Assembly (NCBI GenBank): GCA_002396885.1 | Contig: DGXY01000060.1 | Location: 12,543 to 27,986 of the forward strand | DNA from: Akkermansiaceae bacterium UBA5020 | GTDB lineage: Bacteria; Verrucomicrobiota; Verrucomicrobiia; Verrucomicrobiales; DEV007 | Length of the DNA stretch: 15,444 nucleotides | Direction of reading: 5' to 3' | Part shown: positions 6,632 through 13,158 of the stretch, one piece after another | Position numbering within the stretch: position 1 is the first letter of the stretch | Layout of the letters: the number at the start of each line of letters is the position of its first letter | Made by a program: the position numbers and the translations under genes | Notes under the pieces: model-generated | Database searches by the model: none | Told to the model about the DNA's origin: nothing | Seen by the model: the letters and a program-made list of their open reading frames with translations, nothing else

Positions 6632-8122
6632 ATGAAACGTTCCCTCCTTGAATTGGCGTGCCTCGCGGCGGCGGTCTGCGGTCTTGCGGCGGCTCCCCGA
6701 GCTTTTTCCCAAGAGGAGCCGATGGAAGACACCGGCTTCAAGGAGATGGAACTTTTCACCGAGGTTCTTGAGACGATCCGGCAGGGATACGTCGATTCCG
6801 ACAAGGCCACCTACGAGAAGCTCATCAACAGCGCGCTCGAGGGTATGCTTGCGTCGCTCGACCCTCATTCGCAGTTCATGCAGCCGAAGGTCTTCGACCA
6901 GTTGAAGCGTCACACCGACAGCACCTACGAAGGGATCGGGGTGACGATCTCGACGAAAAATGAGGTGCTCACCATCGTCACGGCAAGGGAAGACGGTCCC
7001 GCCGCGAGGTCCGGGGTCCTGCCCGGCGACCAGATCTTGAAGATCAACGACCAGCTCACCGAAGACCTCGGCATGGAGGAGGCGGTGAACATGCTCCGCG
7101 GCAAGCCAGGCGAGTCGCTCAAACTCACCGTCCGCCGCCCCGCCACTCAGAAACTCCATGAATTTGAGATGAAGCGCGAGGTGATCAAACAATCGTCGGT
7201 GGAGGATGTGCGTATCCTCGACCAACGCCTCACGGCACCGTATCGCATGGGCTATGCGCGTATCCTTCAATTCAGCGAACCCACCGCCGAGGAACTCGCC
7301 GACGCCCTCGACAAGCTTGAGCAGGAAGGGATGGACGCCTTTGTTCTCGACATGCGCAACAATCCCGGCGGACTTCTCGGCAGCGCCATCGATGTCTGTG
7401 GCGAGTTTGTGAAGGCCGGCACCGTAGTGCTCACCACCGAAGGCAAGCCGGGCTCGGGCGAGATCAAGGTCTATCGCACGAGCGCGGAGAAGAAACGGCG
7501 CGACCGCGATTACCCGCTCGCCATTCTTGTCAATCACTCGAGCGCGAGCGGCGCCGAAGTCGTCTCGGGCGCGCTGCAGGATCTGAAGCGCTGCATCGTC
7601 GTGGGTGAGACAACCTTCGGAAAGGGCTCCGTGCAATCCATCATCCCGATCGGCGAGGGCAAGGCCATCCGCATGACCACGGCGAAATACTACACGCCGA
7701 GTCACCGCACCATTCATGAGAATGGCGTCATCCCGAACATCGTTGCGACACTCACGCCGACCCAGGAACAACAGCTCGCCGAGTGGTTCAGCCGCGACAC
7801 CCTCTCACCCGAAGAGCGCCAGCGCGTCGAGAATTTCATCGATCCCCAGCTCGTCCGCGCCGTCGATGCGATGAAGGGAGCGCTTGTCTACGCAAAGACG
7901 CTGGCCAAGGACGAGGCACCAGCCGCGTCGGCGCCGACAACGGCACCAGCCGCAGGAAGCAAACCCGCACCGGAGGCGAAGCCGGCAGAGAAGGCACGCG
8001 AAAAGCTGTCGGAGAAACCTGCCGACGACCAAGGAGAGGCGCCCAAACCTGCGGTGCCGCAGCCTGACAAACCCACCACGCCGGAGAATCCTGCGGCTCC
8101 CGCTCCGACCTCTCCCGAGTGA
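6632..8122 (+). CDS. C-terminal processing protease, S41 family, exported
   Basis: A 496-residue periplasmic Ser/Lys protease of the CtpA/Prc type, which trims or degrades envelope proteins from the C-terminus. A signal peptide spans residues 1-26 (ending AAPRAFSQ). The N-terminal helical part contains SLDPHSQFM (75-83). A PDZ domain (~95-180) contains GIGVTI and ARSGVLPGDQILKIN. The protease core has LDMRNNPGGLLG (239-250), the nucleophile Ser306 in SSASGAE and the general base Lys331 in TTFGKG; the 25-residue gap between them equals that in the plant D1 protease. After about residue 420 comes a low-complexity Pro/Ala/Lys/Glu tail, probably a linker. The tsaD ATG follows 25 bp after the stop, so co-transcription is likely. 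All catalytic residues are intact. Confidence 0.96.
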   Translation: MKRSLLELACLAAAVCGLAAAPRAFSQEEPMEDTGFKEMELFTEVLETIRQGYVDSDKATYEKLINSALEGMLASLDPHSQFMQPKVFDQLKRHTDSTYEGIGVTISTKNEVLTIVTAREDGPAARSGVLPGDQILKINDQLTEDLGMEEAVNMLRGKPGESLKLTVRRPATQKLHEFEMKREVIKQSSVEDVRILDQRLTAPYRMGYARILQFSEPTAEELADALDKLEQEGMDAFVLDMRNNPGGLLGSAIDVCGEFVKAGTVVLTTEGKPGSGEIKVYRTSAEKKRRDRDYPLAILVNHSSASGAEVVSGALQDLKRCIVVGETTFGKGSVQSIIPIGEGKAIRMTTAKYYTPSHRTIHENGVIPNIVATLTPTQEQQLAEWFSRDTLSPEERQRVENFIDPQLVRAVDAMKGALVYAKTLAKDEAPAASAPTTAPAAGSKPAPEAKPAEKAREKLSEKPADDQGEAPKPAVPQPDKPTTPENPAAPAPTSPE

Positions 8123-8147
8123 GACGTCCGTTTTCGCGAATCGCCCC

Positions 8148-9164
8148 ATGAGCGTGGAACTCGTCCTCGCGATCGAGACCTCGTGCGACGAGACCGCCGT
8201 GGCCGTGGCCGACGCGCAAGGTCGCCCGCTCGTCAGTCGGGTCGCCTCGCAGGTGAAACTGCACGCGCCTTATGGCGGAGTCGTCCCGGAGCTCGCGTCG
8301 CGCAATCACAGCCTCGATCTTCGACCCCTCCTCGACAGCGCTCTCACCGAGGCAGGTGTCACGCCTCGGGAAATCGGTCTCGTCGCCGCCACTTCCGGTC
8401 CCGGGTTGGCGAGCTCGCTCCTCGTCGGCGATACCCTCGCCAAGGCTGTCGCCGTGGGACTAGGATGCCCGTTTTATTCGATCAACCACATGGAGGGCCA
8501 TCTCCTCTCGCCCTTTCTTCATCCGCATCGCAAGATCGAGCCCCATGTCGCCCTGATTGTCAGCGGCGGCCACACCCTCCTCATCGAAGTCCGCGGCGTG
8601 GGCGACTACCGGCGCCTCGGCTCGACGAAAGACGACGCCGCCGGCGAGGCTTTCGACAAGGTCGGAAAACTCCTCGGACTCCCCTACCCCGGAGGTCCCG
8701 AGATCGCCAAGCTCGCCGCGAGCGGATGCCGCGATACCCACGCTTTTCCGCGCAGCATGATCCACAGCGGAGATCTCGAGTTCAGCTTCAGCGGCTTGAA
8801 GACCTCAGCGCGTGTTCTCATCGACCGTCTCGGGGGGGCGCCACAGGATGGAGCGCTCGCGGACTTTTGCGCCTCGTTCGAGGAAGCAATCGTTGACATC
8901 CTCGTGACCAAGATGCTCGAAGCCTGTCGTCGCACCGGCCTCCGCCTCGCCGCGATCAGCGGAGGAGTCAGTTGCAACCGCCGTCTCCGCGAGCGCACCA
9001 ACGCCGAGGCGGCGAAGGCGGGCATCGAGCTCATCCTCGCCGATCCGGCCTACTCGACCGACAACGCCGCCATGATCGCTTTCGCCGCTGCCTCACGCCG
9101 CCTCGCTGGATTTCCTCCCTCGCCCCTTGACGGCGACATCAATCCAAACCTCCGCCTCGCCTGA
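8148..9164 (+). CDS. tsaD: tRNA N6-threonylcarbamoyladenosine synthase subunit TsaD
   Basis: Transfers the threonylcarbamoyl group from the TsaC-made adenylate to A37 of ANN-decoding tRNAs in the cytoplasm; bacterial TsaD works with TsaB and TsaE. The ATG at 8148 gives 338 aa, the normal length, beginning MSVELVLAIETSCDE; the frame is open further upstream, but that part overlaps the protease gene. Family motifs in order are CDETAVAV, GGVVPELASRNH (43-54), GPGLASSLLVG, the metal-binding NHMEGH with His114 and His118, VSGGHT (138-143), DDAAGEAFDKVGKLLGL, FSFSGLKT, SGGVSCNRRL and the third metal ligand in STDNAAMI (Asp305). All are intact. It ends the seven-gene plus-strand run; an 18-base GCGGC/GCCGC hairpin follows the stop but has no T-run. 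Confidence 0.97.
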   Translation: MSVELVLAIETSCDETAVAVADAQGRPLVSRVASQVKLHAPYGGVVPELASRNHSLDLRPLLDSALTEAGVTPREIGLVAATSGPGLASSLLVGDTLAKAVAVGLGCPFYSINHMEGHLLSPFLHPHRKIEPHVALIVSGGHTLLIEVRGVGDYRRLGSTKDDAAGEAFDKVGKLLGLPYPGGPEIAKLAASGCRDTHAFPRSMIHSGDLEFSFSGLKTSARVLIDRLGGAPQDGALADFCASFEEAIVDILVTKMLEACRRTGLRLAAISGGVSCNRRLRERTNAEAAKAGIELILADPAYSTDNAAMIAFAAASRRLAGFPPSPLDGDINPNLRLA

Positions 9165-9207
9165 GTCAAGCGGCGGATATTTGCCGCACACCGGGCGTGG
9201 ATGAAGA

Positions 9208-9236
9208 TTGCGCGAAGACGGTGGCCTTGCTAGGTT
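9208..9236 (+). promoter_or_regulatory. Probable promoter of the Gfo/Idh gene
   Basis: TTGCGC at 9208-9213, a 17-bp spacer and TAGGTT at 9231-9236 repeat the layout and -10 element seen at 3227-3255. The ATG is 78 bp downstream, leaving a leader of about 70 bases with no obvious strong structure. Confidence 0.5.
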
Positions 9237-9314
9237 CGCAGGGAAGAGCAACGCCGTAGAAGCCAGCCCGGATGGCCCGACTTCTCCCGCCCTCACCCCG
9301 AAACCCTAGAAGTC

Positions 9315-10703
9315 ATGAGTGAATCGATTCAGCAAGAAGAAAAACCCGTTTCCCGCCGCCGCTTCGTCGCCGGTGCCGCCGTGGTCGGTGCCGCCACCGC
9401 CCTCCCCGTGGAGCTGAGCGCCCAGGTCGCCGGCAGCGACGCCGTGAAGGTGGGCCTCATCGGTCTCGGTGGCCGTGGCTCCGGAGCGATCGTGCAAAAC
9501 CTCACCGCGAGCGACAGCGCCAAGCTCGTCGCCGTGGCCGATGCGTTCCAGGACAAGATCGACGGCAGCGGCAAACGCGCCGCCGGTCTCCCCAACATCC
9601 AGCAGCAGATCGAGAAGCTCGGCAAGTCCGCCCAGATTGATCTCCCCAAGAGCCGCCAATACGCCGGCTTCGACGCTTACAAGGGCGTGATCGATGAGTG
9701 TGATCTCGTCGTCATCGCAACACCTCCCGGCTTCCGTCCGATCCACTTTGAATACGCGGTGCAGCAGGGCAAAAACGTTTTCATGGAGAAACCCGTCTGC
9801 GTCGACGCCTGGGGCTACAACAAGGTCATCGAAGCGGCCAAGATGGCCGACCAGAAAAACCTGAAGGTCGTCGTCGGCCTGCAGCGCCACTACCAGAATG
9901 TCTACCTCGAGGCCTTCAAGAAGGTCCACGAAGAGAAGCTCCTCGGCGACATCCTCGGTGGCCAGGTCTGGTGGAACGGCAGCCGCCCCTGGATCGTCGA
10001 TCGCGAACCGGGCTGGACCGAAATGGAATACCAGATGCGCAACTGGTATCACTTCAACTGGCTCTGCGGCGACCACATCTCCGAGCAGCACGTCCATAAC
10101 ATTGACGTGATGAACTGGTTCGTCAGCGGCGACTCCGCCAACGGTGGCAATCCCGTGATCGCCCAAGGCATGGGTGGCCGCGCCGGCACCGAGCCCCGCA
10201 CCGTCGGTGAAATTTTCGACCATCACTACGTCGAATTCCGCTACGGTAAGGAGCAGGGCGGCGCCATCATGAACAGCCAGTGCCGCCACATCAAGGGCAC
10301 TTGGAGCAAGGTCGCCGAAGAAATCGTCGGCACCGATGGCATCCTCCAGCTCGGTCAGGGCCGCATCACCGACCTCAAGGGCACGGTGAAGTGGCAATAC
10401 CGCGCTCCCCGCGAAGGCGATCCGAATCCCTACCAGGTCGAGCACGATCAACTCTTCAAGGCGATCCGCGAGAACACCCCCCTCAACAACGCCTACTATG
10501 GCGCGAAGAGCTCCTTCACCTCCGTGCTCGGTCGCCTCGCGACTTACAGCGGTCAGGAAGTGAAGTGGGACGACGCGGTGAAGTCGAACTTCAGCATCAT
10601 GCCGAAAGAATACGACATGAACGCCGAAGCTCCCGTGAAACCCGGGGCCGATGGCAACTACGAGGTCGCCATTCCCGGCCAGTGGAAACTGCCGTGGGCC
10701 TGA
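9315..10703 (+). CDS. Tat-exported Gfo/Idh/MocA-family oxidoreductase
   Basis: A 462-residue NAD(P)-dependent oxidoreductase of the glucose-fructose-oxidoreductase/inositol-dehydrogenase class; the substrate, probably a sugar or sugar acid, cannot be read from sequence. A twin-arginine signal lies at the N-terminus: SRRRF at 13-17, then a hydrophobic Ala/Val/Gly stretch and a likely cut near residue 38. The Rossmann fold follows with VGLIGLGGRGSG (46-57), VVIATPP (132-138) and the catalytic-Lys motif MEKP (Lys159). The C-terminal domain contains GLQRHYQNVY (188-197) and EQHVHNIDVMNW (257-268), whose His261 and Asp264 fit the active-site H-x2-D pattern. Exported members of this family usually bind cofactor in the cytoplasm before Tat transport. 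The gene looks monocistronic: its own probable promoter and a strong terminator flank it. Confidence 0.94.
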   Translation: MSESIQQEEKPVSRRRFVAGAAVVGAATALPVELSAQVAGSDAVKVGLIGLGGRGSGAIVQNLTASDSAKLVAVADAFQDKIDGSGKRAAGLPNIQQQIEKLGKSAQIDLPKSRQYAGFDAYKGVIDECDLVVIATPPGFRPIHFEYAVQQGKNVFMEKPVCVDAWGYNKVIEAAKMADQKNLKVVVGLQRHYQNVYLEAFKKVHEEKLLGDILGGQVWWNGSRPWIVDREPGWTEMEYQMRNWYHFNWLCGDHISEQHVHNIDVMNWFVSGDSANGGNPVIAQGMGGRAGTEPRTVGEIFDHHYVEFRYGKEQGGAIMNSQCRHIKGTWSKVAEEIVGTDGILQLGQGRITDLKGTVKWQYRAPREGDPNPYQVEHDQLFKAIRENTPLNNAYYGAKSSFTSVLGRLATYSGQEVKWDDAVKSNFSIMPKEYDMNAEAPVKPGADGNYEVAIPGQWKLPWA

Positions 10704-10739
10704 TCGCCCGACCCGGGATTCCCCTCTGAATCCTTCTCG

Positions 10740-10773
10740 AAAACGGCTTTCGCGCGAGCGGAAGCCGTTTTTT
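10740..10773 (+). terminator. Intrinsic terminator of the Gfo/Idh gene
   Basis: A perfect 10-bp stem (AAAACGGCTT at 10740-10749, AAGCCGTTTT at 10762-10771) with a 12-base loop ends in six T residues, 37 bp after the stop codon. Confidence 0.9.
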
Positions 10774-10802
10774 GTTTCCGGTAGTGCCCGAAAACGGCTC
10801 AC

Positions 10803-10886
10803 CTCAAAAAACAGAAACCGCTCAGCCCGAGGGCTGAGCGGCTCCGAAACACGAAACACAAACAGACAGTTACCGAGAAAGTAACC
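10803..10886 (-). ncRNA. Candidate small RNA on the minus strand
   Basis: Inferred from layout only. A promoter-like pair at 10893-10920 would start transcription near 10886. The transcript would open with a GTTAC/GTAAC hairpin, continue through about 25 unstructured bases and end at an 11-bp GC-rich hairpin (CCGCTCAGCCC/GGGCTGAGCGG) followed by T-rich sequence. Length would be about 80 nt. No matching known RNA family is recognised and no minus-strand protein gene lies nearby to use this terminator. Confidence 0.35.
10806..10845 (-). terminator. Minus-strand intrinsic terminator hairpin
   Basis: CCGCTCAGCCC (10818-10828), a two-base gap and GGGCTGAGCGG (10831-10841) form an 11-bp stem; outer G-U and A-U pairs can lengthen it. 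Read on the minus strand it is followed by TTTCTGTTTTTT, the layout of an intrinsic terminator. On the plus strand no T-run follows. Confidence 0.7.
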
Positions 10887-10892
10887 GCCGAA

Positions 10893-10920
10893 ATTCTCCT
10901 AGATATTAAAGAAATGTCAA
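10893..10920 (-). promoter_or_regulatory. Promoter-like pair for the minus-strand small-RNA candidate
   Basis: On the minus strand TTGACA (10920-10915) is a perfect -35 hexamer; 16 bp later GAGAAT (10898-10893) matches four of six bases of TATAAT. An AGTTTC/GAAACT dyad (10922-10940) lies immediately upstream of the -35 and could be a regulator site. Confidence 0.4.
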
Positions 10921-11017
10921 TAGTTTCGGTCTCAGAAACTCACTTTTTTTTCCCAGAAGGCCATCAGCGCTCGCCCGCGCCCTTCTTTGGTGTAGAGTTT
11001 GCGTTCCCTTTCAAATC

Positions 11018-11698
11018 ATGACTATCCGGACCCTTGTGACCCGACGCCTCGCGATCCCTTTGACCGCCGCCCTTCTCGCTCCGGTGATTCTGAGCTCCTG
11101 CAAGACCGTCGAGCCGGCAGCGCCCACGAGCATGGCAATTCGTAACGGAACGGTGACCAATCCGGCCAACGTGAACGTCAAGGTCAGCCTGAACAACCGG
11201 GCCGTCTACGTTTTCGAAGGCACCGAGCCCCGCTTTATTGCCGCCATCGCGATTGGAACTCCCAGTGATCCCACCCCGACCGGTTCCTTCAAGGCCTTCA
11301 ACAAACTGCCCCGCAAACGCTCGGGCACCTACGGTTTCTACGTAAAGGGGGAAGAGATCATCCCCGGCAAGCGGTCCGGACTTCCCGCGGGCTACTCCTA
11401 CGTGGGTTATCCGATGCCTTGGTGGGTCGAGTTCAAAACCGGCTACGGATTCCATGCCGGAGCCGTTTGGCCGACTCCCCGCACCCACGGATGCCTCCGC
11501 CTGCACCGCACCATCGCCAAGGAATTCTTCGAAATGGTCCCCGCAGGAGCGACCATCCAGATCGACCAGAGCCAGCCCGAAGATGCCACCATCGGGAAGG
11601 ACGTGCCTCGTCCGACCGATTATTCCCAGCCCGATCATCCGCGCTCCGTCCTCATCACCGACGCGCCGCTCGACCGGACCAGTGAGATCCTTTTCTGA
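11018..11698 (+). CDS. L,D-transpeptidase (YkuD domain) lipoprotein
   Basis: A 226-residue lipid-anchored enzyme expected to make or remodel 3-3 peptidoglycan cross-links or to attach proteins to the wall. The signal peptide ends in a lipobox LSSC with Cys28; the +2 residue is Lys. The YkuD domain runs from ~52 to ~178: VNVKVSLNNRAVYVF, the TPTGSF strand (86-91), His146 in GFHAG, and the catalytic motif THGCLRL with Cys159 and Arg161. Thr156 stands where many members have Ser, a mild variation. After the domain comes a ~45-residue Pro/Asp-rich tail. The ispH start is 31 bp downstream, so the two may share a transcript. The domain call is firm; the exact reaction is not. Confidence 0.94.
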   Translation: MTIRTLVTRRLAIPLTAALLAPVILSSCKTVEPAAPTSMAIRNGTVTNPANVNVKVSLNNRAVYVFEGTEPRFIAAIAIGTPSDPTPTGSFKAFNKLPRKRSGTYGFYVKGEEIIPGKRSGLPAGYSYVGYPMPWWVEFKTGYGFHAGAVWPTPRTHGCLRLHRTIAKEFFEMVPAGATIQIDQSQPEDATIGKDVPRPTDYSQPDHPRSVLITDAPLDRTSEILF

Positions 11699-11729
11699 CC
11701 CTGCGTGACCGGGCGCTCCGCCACTCGAC

Positions 11730-12956
11730 ATGCCCACTTCCCCCGAACGCAGCCGCCGACGCGTCAATGTCCGCACCCCCGAGGTGATGGAGCGCGTTCA
11801 GGCCGAAGTAGCGAACCACTACCAAAGTTCGATCGTCGAGAAGGTCCGCGCCCGGGGAGGGATTCTCTCCATCGGCAACACGACGATCCGCCTCGCGCAG
11901 CAGTTCGGCTTTTGCTACGGGGTCGAGCGCGCCATCGACCTCGCCTACGCCTCGCGCCGGGTCTTCACCGACAACCGCGTCTTCCTCATCGGCGAGATCA
12001 TCCACAATCCGGAGGTGAACCGTCAGCTCGAGGAGATGAAGATCGTTTCGCTCCCGTGGCAGGCGATGAACAGCCAATACGACGAACTGACCGAAGACGA
12101 TGTCGTCATCGTGCCCGCTTTCGGAGCTCCGGTCTCCTTCATGGACAAGGTCGAATCGCGCGGCTGCCACATCGTCGACACCACCTGCGGTGATGTGATG
12201 AAAGTCTGGAAACGCGTGCGGGGGTTTGCCAAGGACGGGATCACCTCCATCATCCACGGCAAATCCGACCACGAGGAAACCCGCGCCACCGCGTCGCGCG
12301 CCGCGGGTGAAGATGGGAAAGGCCATTGCCTCATCGTTCTCACCCTTGCCGACATCGACTACGTCTGCGAATACCTCGAAAAGGGAGGCGATCCCGCTGC
12401 CTTCCGCGAACGTTTCCGGGGCGAGGCGATGTCCGAGGGTTTCGATCCTGACCTCCACCTCACCCGCGTCGGCGTCGCGAACCAGACGACCATGCTGAAG
12501 TCCGAGACCGAGGAGATCCAGCGCCGTGTCCGCGGAGCCATCGTCCGCCGCGACGGCAGCGACGCAAACTTCTCCGTCTTCGACACGATCTGCGGAGCCA
12601 CGCAGGAGCGCCAGGACGCCCTCTTCGACCTGCTCAAGGAACCGCTCGATCTGCTCCTCGTCGTGGGAGGCTACAACAGTTCGAACACCACCCACCTCGT
12701 CGAGATCGGCGAAAAAGAGCTGCCCACCTTCTTCATCCGCAGCGCCGCCTGCCTCATCTCGGTCGGCGAGATCCTCCATTACGACATCCATCGCAAGGAG
12801 GAGATCGGGGGTTACAGCTCCGTGCTGGCCGGCGACGGCGACGTCCTCGTGGGGATCACCGCCGGTGCCTCCTGCCCGAACAATCTCATCGAAGACACCA
12901 TCCTCAAGATCTTCGAACTCCGCGGGGTTTCCCCCGAATCAGTGCGCGACGCCTGA
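11730..12956 (+). CDS. ispH: 4-hydroxy-3-methylbut-2-enyl diphosphate reductase, long form
   Basis: Last enzyme of the MEP pathway: an iron-sulfur reductase turning HMBPP into IPP and DMAPP. At 408 residues it is the long type found in plants and cyanobacteria rather than the ~316-residue E. coli type; it has an N-terminal extension of about 45 residues and an insertion after HGKSDHEET. The cluster ligands are Cys62 (FGFCYGVERA), Cys153 (DTTCGDV) and Cys288 (DTICGAT). Substrate-site motifs are IHNPEV (91-96), HGKSDHEET (176-184), SSNTTHL (317-323) and TAGASCPNN (377-385); the last has Cys where the usual residue is Ala, Thr or Pro. The start is the ATG 31 bp after the L,D-transpeptidase gene. 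About 200 bp separate it from pdxA. Confidence 0.96.
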   Translation: MPTSPERSRRRVNVRTPEVMERVQAEVANHYQSSIVEKVRARGGILSIGNTTIRLAQQFGFCYGVERAIDLAYASRRVFTDNRVFLIGEIIHNPEVNRQLEEMKIVSLPWQAMNSQYDELTEDDVVIVPAFGAPVSFMDKVESRGCHIVDTTCGDVMKVWKRVRGFAKDGITSIIHGKSDHEETRATASRAAGEDGKGHCLIVLTLADIDYVCEYLEKGGDPAAFRERFRGEAMSEGFDPDLHLTRVGVANQTTMLKSETEEIQRRVRGAIVRRDGSDANFSVFDTICGATQERQDALFDLLKEPLDLLLVVGGYNSSNTTHLVEIGEKELPTFFIRSAACLISVGEILHYDIHRKEEIGGYSSVLAGDGDVLVGITAGASCPNNLIEDTILKIFELRGVSPESVRDA

Positions 12957-13158
12957 GGACGGACCTGGGCAAACCGCGGACCATGCGCGGCACCCGCAGA
13001 CCCAGGCAAGAACCGGGAGGAAGCCTTCTCCCATCCACCCGACCAGATCGAGGGCGGCGCGCAAGGTCTGCGAGATTGCGCCTTCGGCCTCGTCGCGCCG
13101 TGACCTTCGGGCTGGAGTTCGGTCGGTTCCGGAGGTAGCGTTTCGGGTCCCCCACCCC

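Larger units (their letters stand above)
10706..11017. other. Non-coding AT-rich region with terminators and a small-RNA candidate
   Basis: About 310 bp without a supported protein gene. In order it holds the plus-strand terminator (10740-10773), a third copy of its left arm (AAAACGGCT at 10791-10799), a 24-bp near-perfect palindrome with a minus-strand T-run (10806-10841), a GTTAC/GTAAC hairpin (10869-10885), a minus-strand promoter-like pair (10893-10920) and an AGTTTC/GAAACT dyad followed by eight T residues (10922-10951). The AT content is clearly higher than in the flanking genes. No good promoter for the downstream L,D-transpeptidase was found. Confidence 0.7.

Noticed and set aside
6614..7771. 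385-codon open frame antisense to the S41 protease gene
   Set aside because: The protease has complete catalytic and PDZ motifs; the antisense frame is a codon-bias artefact.
9170..9187. GCGGC/GCCGC hairpin after tsaD
   Set aside because: Short stem, no T-run; could arise by chance in GC-rich DNA.
9306..10859. 517-codon open frame antisense to the Gfo/Idh gene
   Set aside because: It covers a gene with clear family motifs on the other strand, runs through a terminator, and reads as Gly/Val/Asp/Leu-rich shadow sequence produced by GC-rich codon use.
10993..10998. TAGAGT as a -10 element for the L,D-transpeptidase gene
   Set aside because: No TTG-like hexamer lies 16-18 bp upstream, so the promoter cannot be supported.
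11655..12791. 378-codon open frame antisense to ispH
   Set aside because: IspH motifs are complete on the plus strand; the antisense product has no family resemblance.
12983..13140. Arg-rich small frame of about 50 codons in the gap before pdxA
   Set aside because: No Shine-Dalgarno, highly biased to Arg/Pro as random GC-rich DNA gives, and no family likeness.
12526..13158. Long upstream extension of the pdxA frame
   Set aside because: It overlaps ispH in another frame and reads as Ser/Arg/Pro-rich shadow; PdxA begins normally at the ATG at 13159.
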